From assembly GCA_017557085.1 (NCBI GenBank), contig JAFZAR010000226.1, forward strand, positions 1-12,620: a stretch of 12,620 nt of DNA. The letters run 5' to 3'. The stretch comes from Verrucomicrobiota bacterium (GTDB lineage: Bacteria > Verrucomicrobiota > Verrucomicrobiia > Limisphaerales > UBA1412). The notes below the pieces were generated by a model. The model was not told the DNA's origin, did no database searches, and saw nothing but the letters and a program-made list of their open reading frames with translations. This document shows, piece after piece, positions 6,435-12,620 of the stretch. The position numbers and the translations under genes are program-made. Every line of letters begins with the position of its first letter. Position 1 is the first letter of the stretch.

Positions 6435-7469
6435 TTACTTTTCAAGAGCTTTCCGGGCTTTCTCCGCCTCCGCTTTTTCCTTGGCGGCTTCACGCTCCGC
6501 GATGCGCTTCTTCAAAACCTCCAGACGTTCACGGGCTTTAGGCGCATAAGGAGAATCCGGATCCTTGATCAGCACTTCATTGTAATAGATCACGGCACTC
6601 TGATAGCGGTGATATTTCTCATAGAACTTGGCTACGATGAAACTGCCGCGAGCCTGCTCGGTGCGCATTTCAATGATGTTCTCACGAGCCTGCGGGATCC
6701 TGGAATCTTCCGGGAATAGAGAAATGAAATCATTATAAGTCTCGATCGCACGCACAGCGGCACCTTGATCATATTCCGCTTCAGCGCTTTGCATACGATT
6801 AGCTTCACCAGCCTGCCAGAGAGCTTCCGCCGCAACACGTGGACGGTCACTGTAGCGGTCCGCGGCTTTCGTGTAAGCCTCAGCCGCCTTTAAATAACTT
6901 TTCTGATTTTCGCGGGCTTTGCCGATGCTCATTTGAGCCTCCGGCCCGATCGTATCATGATAAGGAGCCTTTTGGACAATCTTCTCGTACAGTTTGGCGG
7001 TACGATCCATGGAAGGACCAATAGGAATATATCCCCACAGCTTGAACCATTGTCCCGCCAAAAAGCGGTTGGCAATCATCAGCTGGCGCTCCATCACCTC
7101 ATTATATCCCTCATACTTAGGATATTTCTCCAACAGGAGCTGATACTGTTTGAAAGCGCGTTCATCCATCCGGCGCTCTTCCAGGCAACGAGCTAAAAGA
7201 TACTGTGCGCGAGGAGCATAATCCGAAAGAGGCCAGTGTCTGACCACCCGCTTCGCAGCCTTCTGAGCCACAAAGAAATCCTTTTGCGCGAAAGCGGTTT
7301 CAGCCACTTCCATCTGATCCGACGCGCGGGTCCGCTCCCACTTATTACCGCCCACCGGTTCATAACTCCATCCTTCACCCGGACGATAAACAAGAGGCGC
7401 AGGACACCTGGAAGGAATACTCACGACCAGTGCCACGATCAACGCCAACAACATGAACCAGCGACTCAT
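6435..7469 (-). CDS. bamD: BamD-like TPR outer-membrane assembly protein
   Basis: The predicted 344-residue exported protein has tetratricopeptide-type repeats and resembles BamD/YfiO, the lipoprotein that works with BamA in folding outer-membrane proteins. A signal sequence covers roughly residues 1-20, then APLVYRPGEGWSYEPVG. TPR-like helical pairs follow (about 50-115, 150-215, 230-265 and 275-312), including FAQKDFFVAQKAAKRVV and YHRYQSAVIYYNEVL. The C terminus from about 313 is a Lys/Glu/Ala-rich helix, probably coiled coil. The only early cysteine, C22, follows Pro-Ser-Arg, which is not a lipobox, so lipidation is doubtful. It is longer than the E. coli protein of about 245 residues. 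It lies 46 nt after icd and is coupled to lptE. General TPR proteins are the main alternative. Confidence 0.78.
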   Translation of the reverse strand: MSRWFMLLALIVALVVSIPSRCPAPLVYRPGEGWSYEPVGGNKWERTRASDQMEVAETAFAQKDFFVAQKAAKRVVRHWPLSDYAPRAQYLLARCLEERRMDERAFKQYQLLLEKYPKYEGYNEVMERQLMIANRFLAGQWFKLWGYIPIGPSMDRTAKLYEKIVQKAPYHDTIGPEAQMSIGKARENQKSYLKAAEAYTKAADRYSDRPRVAAEALWQAGEANRMQSAEAEYDQGAAVRAIETYNDFISLFPEDSRIPQARENIIEMRTEQARGSFIVAKFYEKYHRYQSAVIYYNEVLIKDPDSPYAPKARERLEVLKKRIAEREAAKEKAEAEKARKALEK

Positions 7470-7515
7470 AACGAAATCAAAAATACCTTACCTTTTGAAA
7501 CAAGTCAATCAAACC

Positions 7516-8823
7516 TTACTTTGTGTGCGCAATGATATTGTCCGCGAACTGTGAACACTTGATCTCCGTAGCACCTTCCATCAGACGCGCGAAGTCATAA
7601 GTCACTTTCTTGGAAGCGATCGCGCCATTCAATCCCTTAATGATCAGATCCGCGGCTTCCGTCCAGCCCAAATAGCGTAACATCATCTCACCGCTCAGGA
7701 TCACGCTGCCGGGATTCACTTTATCCAGATTCGCATACTTAGGCGCGGTTCCGTGGGTGGCCTCGAAGATGGCATGTCCCGTGGTGTAATTGATATTTCC
7801 ACCCGGTGCGATACCGATCCCGCCGACCTGCGCCGCCAAAGCATCCGACAGATAATCCCCGTTCAGATTCAAGGTGGCGATAACAGAGAAATCCTCCGGC
7901 CGTGTCAGCACCTGCTGCAGGGCGATGTCCGCGATGGCGTCCTTTATCAGAATAGCGCCTTTTGCCAAAGCAGCTTTCTGTTCCTGATTGGCCGCTTCCT
8001 CACCCTGTTCCTTCTTGGTCTTATTCCAGCGGGCCCAGGTATAAACCTTGTCCCCGAAGAACTTCTCTGCGCAGGCATATCCCCAGTCACGAAAAGCGCC
8101 TTCCGTGTACTTCATGATATTGCCTTTGTGGACGATCGTTACACTCTTGCGTCCTTCACGCAGAGCGTATTCGATCGCCGCCTTGACCAGACGCTCCGTT
8201 CCCGGCTGAGAGACAGGCTTGATGCCCACGCCGATCGAGGCCGCTTCTTTGCCGAAACGGATCTTGTCATAATCTTTGGGAAATTCCTTTTTGATGAAAT
8301 CCAGCACCTTCTGCGCTTCAGGCGTACCGGCCACATATTCGATCCCGGCGTAAATATCCTCCGTATTCTCGCGGAAGATCACCATGTTGACTTTTTCGGG
8401 ATGTTTTACCGGACTGGGTACTCCGGAGAAATACTGCACGGGACGCAGACAAACATACAGATCCAGCATCTGACGCAGAGCCACATTCAAAGAGCGGATT
8501 CCTCCGCCAATCGGTGTGGTCAGAGGGCCTTTAATGCCCACCAGATATTCACGAAACGCCTCTACCGTATCATCCGGCAGCCAGGTATCAAATTTTTCTT
8601 TGGCTGCACCGCCGGCGAAAACCTCAAACCAGGCGATCTTGCGCTTGCCGCCGTAAGCCTGTTCCACTACCGAGTCAAAAACACGCTGACTGGCCGCCCA
8701 GATATCCGGGCCTGTTCCGTCACCGCGGATGAACGGGATCACAGGATGATCCGGCACATTCAGTTTGCCGTTTACGATTTGGATCTTGTCGCCTTGAGGC
8801 GGTGTGACTGTTGTATATTTCAT
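7516..8823 (-). CDS. icd: NADP-dependent isocitrate dehydrogenase
   Basis: The predicted 435-residue cytosolic TCA-cycle enzyme oxidatively decarboxylates isocitrate to 2-oxoglutarate. It aligns from its first residues with E. coli Icd (416 residues). The isocitrate loop GGGIRSLNVALRQ contains S111, N113 and R117, equivalent to the E. coli phospho-regulated Ser113 region. RENTEDIYAG at 151-160 provides Y158, K233 lies in VHKGN, and metal ligands D299, D323 and D327 are present. ATHGTAPKY with K362-Y363, plus the conserved DFARL arginine, point to NADP rather than NAD. Extra residues relative to E. coli sit near 57-75. No aceK (the Icd kinase/phosphatase gene) is in view. It begins 19 nt after dxs with a weak ribosome site, suggesting translation partly coupled to dxs. 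Confidence 0.96.
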   Translation of the reverse strand: MKYTTVTPPQGDKIQIVNGKLNVPDHPVIPFIRGDGTGPDIWAASQRVFDSVVEQAYGGKRKIAWFEVFAGGAAKEKFDTWLPDDTVEAFREYLVGIKGPLTTPIGGGIRSLNVALRQMLDLYVCLRPVQYFSGVPSPVKHPEKVNMVIFRENTEDIYAGIEYVAGTPEAQKVLDFIKKEFPKDYDKIRFGKEAASIGVGIKPVSQPGTERLVKAAIEYALREGRKSVTIVHKGNIMKYTEGAFRDWGYACAEKFFGDKVYTWARWNKTKKEQGEEAANQEQKAALAKGAILIKDAIADIALQQVLTRPEDFSVIATLNLNGDYLSDALAAQVGGIGIAPGGNINYTTGHAIFEATHGTAPKYANLDKVNPGSVILSGEMMLRYLGWTEAADLIIKGLNGAIASKKVTYDFARLMEGATEIKCSQFADNIIAHTK

Positions 8824-8842
8824 CTGATATGTCGTCTTAAAA

Positions 8843-10870
8843 TTAAAATTGTCTTTCGGGTATCTTATTCAACTTTTGAAAGTGAAGCGTCACTTTCTCA
8901 AAAATAGTTTCTACGCTCAAACCGTACTTGGAGCGAAGTTCATCCGGTGTGGACGCGTGTTCCACAAATTTATCCGGCCAGCCAATCCGCACGATCGGCG
9001 TATGGATGTCATGGTCATTCAAAAATTCCAGCACAGCGGCTCCGTAACCGCCTTTTATCACATGATCTTCTATCGTGATGACCAGGTCGGCTTCTCTGCC
9101 ATAGAACAAAGTCAGCTCCTCATCCAGCGGTTTGATGAACCGGGGATCGATGACAGCGGTATTATAACCTCTCAGAGAAAGTTCTTCCGCTGCTTGGACA
9201 GCCATGGAGTTCATATTTCCCAATCCAAACAGAGCGATCTTCGGGGCATTGTTCTTTTCCCATTCCTGGATGACTTCACCCTTGCCGATTTCCAGCAAAA
9301 CAGGCGTTTCCTTGATATCAACTCCCTCAGCGCAGCCTCTGGGATAACGGATCGCAACCGGCAGATTCTGGCGTGTCGCGGTGTAAATCATGTCCTGGAA
9401 TTCATCCTCATTGCGGGGGGTCATCAGGATCATGTTGGGCAGCGGACGCAAAAATGAAATATCAAACAAACCATGATGCGTCGGACCGTCATTGGCCGAA
9501 AGTCCCGCGCGGTCCATGCAGTAAACAACAGGCAAACGCTGCAAAGCCGCGTCATGCATGATGCAGTCAAAAGCGCGCTGCATAAAGGTAGAATAGACCG
9601 CGACTACGGGATGATATCCCATCGTGGCCATACCCGCCGCGAAAATAGCGGCATGTTCTTCCGCAATGCCCACATCAATATATTGATCGGGCAGTTCTCT
9701 TTCCAGAAGATCCAACCCCGTACCGTTGGGCATTGCCGCCGTGATGCCAACCACCTTCTTATCGCTCTGGCAAATCTTGTACATCGTATCGCCAAAGACC
9801 TTTTGCCATGTAGGCGGTACCGGCTTATTCGGCTTGATGGCATGCCCGTCCGTAGGATCATAAGGTCCCGTACCATGGAACCGGGACGGCTGCAACATGG
9901 CCGGTTCAAAACCTTTCCCCTTCGTTGTAATGATGTGCAGAACGATGGGCGAATCACATTCTTTAGCAAACTGGAGAGCGCGTATCAGCGTCGGGATGTC
10001 ATGTCCATCCATCGGCCCCAGATACTTGAACCCCATATCCTCAAAGAAAGAACTGCTGGCACTGCCGCCCTTTCCGCCCGTGTCACCCACTTCCGGATCC
10101 TCCATATCATCAGGAAAAACCGGAGCGACCTGCGTCTCGTTTGGACGCATTGAAATAGAAGTGACCGCCAGTTTGAAAGCCTCGCCTGTTTTGGTGGAGA
10201 TCCTCTTTGCCAGATTAGCATGCTGATCGGGCAATTTACTCAACCAGCGCTCGAATTCCTTTTGCAGTTTATTGAATGTCGGCCGCATCAGGAGTCGGTT
10301 CAAATAACTCGCAATCGCGCCTACATTGCGGTCAATGCTCCACTTGTTGTCATTGAGGATCGCGATGAATTTTTTGGTACTGCTGGCGATATTGTTCAGT
10401 GCCTCAAAAGAAATACCGTTCGTCAAAGCCGCGTCGCCAAAGATCGCGATGACGTTTTCATCTGTTCCCCGCTTATCACGAGCCACAGCCATACCCAGTG
10501 CCGCTGAAAGTGCGGTTCCGGCGTGTCCCGCGCCGAAACAGTCATGCTCACTTTCCGAACGAAGAGCAAAACCGCTCAGACCACCTGTCCGGCGGATCGT
10601 AGCAAAACGCTCTTTGCGCCCGGTCAGCAGCTTATGGACATAGATCTGATGGCTGACATCCCACAGGAATTTATCCTTGGGTGTCTCAAAAACACTGTGT
10701 AAAGCCAGTGTCAGCTCGACCACGCCCAGATTGGAAGCCAGATGACCTCCGTTGTTCGCTACGACCTGAACGATCTCTGTCCGAATCTCCGAAGCCAGCG
10801 CCACCAGTTGTTCCGGTGTGAGCTTCTTCACGTGCTCCGGCATATTCACCATGTCTAAATAACGGCTCAT
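8843..10870 (-). CDS. dxs: 1-deoxy-D-xylulose-5-phosphate synthase
   Basis: The predicted 675-residue cytosolic, ThDP-dependent enzyme joins pyruvate and glyceraldehyde-3-phosphate to make DXP, the first step of the MEP isoprenoid route and a precursor for thiamine and pyridoxal. H43 in GGHLAS, the ThDP/Mg motif GDAALTNG (145-152) to NDNKWSI (173-179), the catalytic E404 in GIAEEH, and MDRAGLSANDGPTHHG (452-467) are all in place. A transketolase C-terminal domain follows. It is about 55 residues longer than E. coli Dxs. Much of the excess is a Pro/acidic/Gly/Ser stretch at about 240-275 just before FFEDMGFKYLGPMDGHD, likely a flexible surface loop. Its ATG overlaps the xseB stop as ATGA, so the two are translationally coupled. 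Confidence 0.96.
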   Translation of the reverse strand: MSRYLDMVNMPEHVKKLTPEQLVALASEIRTEIVQVVANNGGHLASNLGVVELTLALHSVFETPKDKFLWDVSHQIYVHKLLTGRKERFATIRRTGGLSGFALRSESEHDCFGAGHAGTALSAALGMAVARDKRGTDENVIAIFGDAALTNGISFEALNNIASSTKKFIAILNDNKWSIDRNVGAIASYLNRLLMRPTFNKLQKEFERWLSKLPDQHANLAKRISTKTGEAFKLAVTSISMRPNETQVAPVFPDDMEDPEVGDTGGKGGSASSSFFEDMGFKYLGPMDGHDIPTLIRALQFAKECDSPIVLHIITTKGKGFEPAMLQPSRFHGTGPYDPTDGHAIKPNKPVPPTWQKVFGDTMYKICQSDKKVVGITAAMPNGTGLDLLERELPDQYIDVGIAEEHAAIFAAGMATMGYHPVVAVYSTFMQRAFDCIMHDAALQRLPVVYCMDRAGLSANDGPTHHGLFDISFLRPLPNMILMTPRNEDEFQDMIYTATRQNLPVAIRYPRGCAEGVDIKETPVLLEIGKGEVIQEWEKNNAPKIALFGLGNMNSMAVQAAEELSLRGYNTAVIDPRFIKPLDEELTLFYGREADLVITIEDHVIKGGYGAAVLEFLNDHDIHTPIVRIGWPDKFVEHASTPDELRSKYGLSVETIFEKVTLHFQKLNKIPERQF

Positions 10871-11091
10871 GACTCCTTGGATTCCTTGAGTTCAAGCTGA
10901 CCATTTTTTTCCATCAGCTCTTTGATTTTTCCTTCGGCTTCCTGCAGACGTTTTTCACAAGCGGCAACCAGCTTCATTCCCTCGCCGTAGCGGGTGATCA
11001 TCTCTTCCAGACCTAAGGTTCCCGACTCCATTTCACCCACAAGAACACGGAGTTTTTCTAAAGTTTCTTCAAAGTTTGCGTCTGCCTTCAT
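10867..11091 (-). CDS. xseB: Exodeoxyribonuclease VII small subunit
   Basis: The predicted 74-residue protein is the small XseB subunit of exonuclease VII, a nuclease that degrades single-stranded DNA from both ends and binds the large XseA subunit in several copies. The family pattern is clear: FEETLEKLRVLVGEMESG, then LGLEEMITRYGEGMKLVAACEKRLQEAEGKI, forming two helices. Length is typical. The stop overlaps the dxs start (ATGA). It begins 10 nt after the DUF1015 gene, whose last two codons contain the AGGAG that is its probable ribosome site. In many bacteria xseB lies before ispA and dxs; here ispA is missing from between them. xseA is not in the window. Confidence 0.95.
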   Translation of the reverse strand: MKADANFEETLEKLRVLVGEMESGTLGLEEMITRYGEGMKLVAACEKRLQEAEGKIKELMEKNGQLELKESKES

Positions 11092-11101
11092 AAGTAATCA
11101 A

Positions 11102-12322
11102 CTACTCCTGGTAGCGGTAAATAAACATTCCATCACGAAGTTTCGGCTCGAACCAGGTACTCTTGGGCGGCATGATCTCGCCCTGATCCGCGATCTGCAT
11201 CACTTCCTCGATCTGTGTCGGGAACATCGAAAACGCGCAGGCATATTCTCCCGAAGAGACTAAGCGCTCCAGCTCCGCGGAACCACGAATCCCGCCCACG
11301 AATGCGATCCGTTTGCTGGTGCGGGGATCATCAATGCCCAGCATCGGACTCAGGACCTGACTTTGCAGCAGCTGAACATCCAGATGATCTGTCAGCTTTC
11401 CGCCGGAAACCAAATTTTCCTTGAACTTCAATCCGTACCACTGACCTCCAATGAAAAGACCGACTTCCTTGGAATGAGACGGTTTATCAAAAGATTTCGG
11501 CTGAAAATCGAAAACCGTTTCCAGTTTCTTTAAAAACTCGCTCGGACTCAAACCGTTCAGATCCTTGATCACTCGATTGTACGCCAGGATCTGCATCTGA
11601 TCATGCGGAAAGATCACCGCCAGAAAATATCCGCTGGCGTTCGCGCCCTTGCGGGACTGATAGATACGAGCCGCCGCCGCGCTGCGGTGATGACCGTCCG
11701 CGATATACAGCGCCGGCATCCGGGCAAAAATCTCCTCGATCGTTTTCAGCTTCTCCTTATCCGAGATCACCCAGGATTCATGACGCACCCCATCCACACC
11801 GGTAAAGTCAACCACCGGAGTCTCCGCTGTCTTTTCTGCGAAAAGCGCGTTCAGTGTCGCGTTGGAGGGATAGGTCAAAAATGCCGGACCCGTCTGAGCT
11901 CCAAGAGCTTCTATATGACGGATACGGTCATTTTCCTTGTCGGGACGGGTCAGCTCATGTTTCTTGATAACATTATCCAGATAATCCTGACAGCTGGCAG
12001 CCGCCACCAGTCCGGTCTGGGTATGATTCCCCATCACCTGACGATAGAGATAGTAACAAGGTTCCGCGTCCGGTTTCAGCCAGCCATCCGCGATCCAGGA
12101 ATAAAACAAATCATGTGCTTTGGTATAAACTTCTTTAGAATAAGGATCTATACCATCTTCAAAATTGATTTCCGCACGGCTGATGCGGTAAAAACTATGT
12201 TCCTTGCCCTGAGCCCGTTCACGAGCTTCGGCAGTAGAAACAACATCATAAGGTAGTTCACACAACTGACCCGCTATTTCGGGTCTCGGTCTGATTGCAG
12301 CGAAAGGTTTTATAGTCGCCAT
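11102..12322 (-). CDS. DUF1015 family protein
   Basis: The predicted 406-residue, probably cytosolic protein belongs to the widespread DUF1015 family. It opens with IKPFAAIRPRPE and CELPYDVVS (21-29), has SFYRISRAE, a conserved KKHELTRPDKENDRIRHIEAL block (120-140) and the hallmark ADGHHRSAAA at 208-217, followed by a C-terminal alpha/beta region. No signal peptide or membrane segment is seen, and the length is normal for the family. The biochemical role is not established to my knowledge. The DGHHR motif recalls ParB/Srx-fold serine kinases, and DUF1015 genes are often near serine-biosynthesis genes in clostridia, so a kinase-like role is possible but unproven. It is the first gene of the xseB-dxs-icd-bamD-lptE run. 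The likely start has only a weak GTGAG ribosome site. Confidence 0.9.
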   Translation of the reverse strand: MATIKPFAAIRPRPEIAGQLCELPYDVVSTAEARERAQGKEHSFYRISRAEINFEDGIDPYSKEVYTKAHDLFYSWIADGWLKPDAEPCYYLYRQVMGNHTQTGLVAAASCQDYLDNVIKKHELTRPDKENDRIRHIEALGAQTGPAFLTYPSNATLNALFAEKTAETPVVDFTGVDGVRHESWVISDKEKLKTIEEIFARMPALYIADGHHRSAAAARIYQSRKGANASGYFLAVIFPHDQMQILAYNRVIKDLNGLSPSEFLKKLETVFDFQPKSFDKPSHSKEVGLFIGGQWYGLKFKENLVSGGKLTDHLDVQLLQSQVLSPMLGIDDPRTSKRIAFVGGIRGSAELERLVSSGEYACAFSMFPTQIEEVMQIADQGEIMPPKSTWFEPKLRDGMFIYRYQE

Positions 12323-12336
12323 AACAACTCACGAAG

Positions 12337-12345
12337 AGTATAGCA
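12337..12345 (-). promoter_or_regulatory. Candidate extended -10 promoter for the DUF1015-led operon
   Basis: On the minus strand, TGC-TATACT gives an extended -10 element with a hexamer one mismatch from consensus. The best -35 candidate around 17 bp upstream matches poorly, as is common for extended -10 promoters. The predicted start would leave a leader of only about 8 nt before the ATG at 12322. Confidence 0.4.
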
Positions 12346-12451
12346 GGATATCACTCCTAAATCAGTAAAAAAGTTCCTATTAGGTCAAATGCCCAACTTT
12401 CTGAAAATCGTTCCACTTTCAGAGTCAGAAAATGTCTCTTTCCGAATCCCG

Positions 12452-12470
12452 TTTGATTTTATAAATCAAA
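12452..12470. repeat. AT-rich perfect inverted repeat over a stop codon
   Basis: TTTGATTT and AAATCAAA flank TAT, an 8-bp perfect stem covering the stop codon of the partial gene at the right edge. No T-run follows on the minus strand, so it is not a standard intrinsic terminator. Confidence 0.5.
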
Positions 12471-12620
12471 TTCAGCAGTGATAATCACTTCTCTATTATC
12501 CACTTTGAATTGAACTGCTTTCATTGTTTTGCCATCATATAATCCTGTCACCATATAGTAAGGATTTTCAAAATCATATTTGACACTCAAAACATTTTGA
12601 GACGAAATGGTATATACAGC
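12459..12620 (-). CDS. C-terminal fragment of an unknown protein, cut by the window edge
   Basis: An open frame enters from the right edge and runs 53 codons to a TAA at 12459-12461. The peptide contains NVLSVKYDFENPYYMVTGLY and ends KVDNREVIITAEFDL, alternating polar and hydrophobic residues as in beta strands. I do not recognise the family. It is visibly richer in A and T than its neighbours, which could mark a foreign gene or a fast-evolving one. Continuity of the frame to the edge and sensible composition support a real coding end. It is 136 nt upstream of the DUF1015 start and on the same strand. Confidence 0.55.
   Translation of the reverse strand, partial: AVYTISSQNVLSVKYDFENPYYMVTGLYDGKTMKAVQFKVDNREVIITAEFDL

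Noticed and set aside
6434..6493. 20-residue Lys/Arg-rich N-terminal extension of LptE
   Set aside because: It overlaps the end of bamD and would separate the lipoprotein signal from the N terminus; the ATG at 6433 is ideally placed after the bamD stop.
7470..7515. TTGACT-N17-TATTTT promoter-like pair between icd and bamD
   Set aside because: The -10 box matches poorly and the transcript would begin almost at the bamD ATG, losing the upstream AAGG; likely chance in an AT-rich gap.
7753..8907. Plus-strand open frame of 384 codons opposite icd
   Set aside because: It is antisense to a near-textbook isocitrate dehydrogenase and has no family features.

Overview
The window reads as chromosomal DNA of a Gram-negative bacterium with an LPS-type outer membrane: it carries bamD-like and lptE-like genes side by side. 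The BamD-like protein (mature region opening with a YRPGEGW segment), the Dxs variant and a secreted fucosidase together suggest the PVC group (Verrucomicrobiota/Lentisphaerota), possibly from a gut or other glycan-rich habitat. That placement is inferred from recalled family features, not from a tree. No rRNA, tRNA, CRISPR array, integrase or transposase gene is visible.

Layout. 1-456 is a gene-poor stretch with a long inverted repeat, a tandem 18-bp repeat and a triple 10-bp repeat just before a TATAAT box. 457-1869 (+) is a secreted GH29 alpha-L-fucosidase, the only convincing plus-strand gene. It converges on cstA, and each gene has its own intrinsic terminator in the 132-bp gap. From 2002 to 12322 every gene is on the minus strand. 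In transcription order these are a DUF1015 protein, xseB, dxs, icd, bamD, lptE, then a hairpin with a short T-run, then bioD, bioA and cstA. At the right edge (12459-12620, minus) lies the C-terminal 53 codons of an AT-rich gene of unknown function.

The genes fall into blocks. DUF1015-xseB-dxs-icd-bamD-lptE is tightly packed (ATGA overlap for xseB/dxs, TAA-A-ATG for bamD/lptE, gaps of 10-46 nt elsewhere) and looks like one long transcription unit. It mixes DNA repair (exonuclease VII small subunit), isoprenoid precursor synthesis (DXP synthase), the TCA cycle (NADP-type isocitrate dehydrogenase) and outer-membrane assembly (BamD, LptE). bioD-bioA supplies two consecutive steps of biotin synthesis: BioA makes 7,8-diaminopelargonate and BioD makes dethiobiotin. 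cstA encodes a membrane transporter of the pyruvate/peptide family. The fucosidase probably acts on exported or extracellular fucosylated glycans.

I found no clear case for a previously undescribed multi-gene system. The observations most worth a second look are non-coding: the repeat-rich region before the fucosidase, the palindrome and hairpin leader before bioD, and a strong excess of GATC sites. Two protein oddities also stand out: a BamD-like protein without a proper lipobox, and a Gly/Ser/acidic insert in Dxs.
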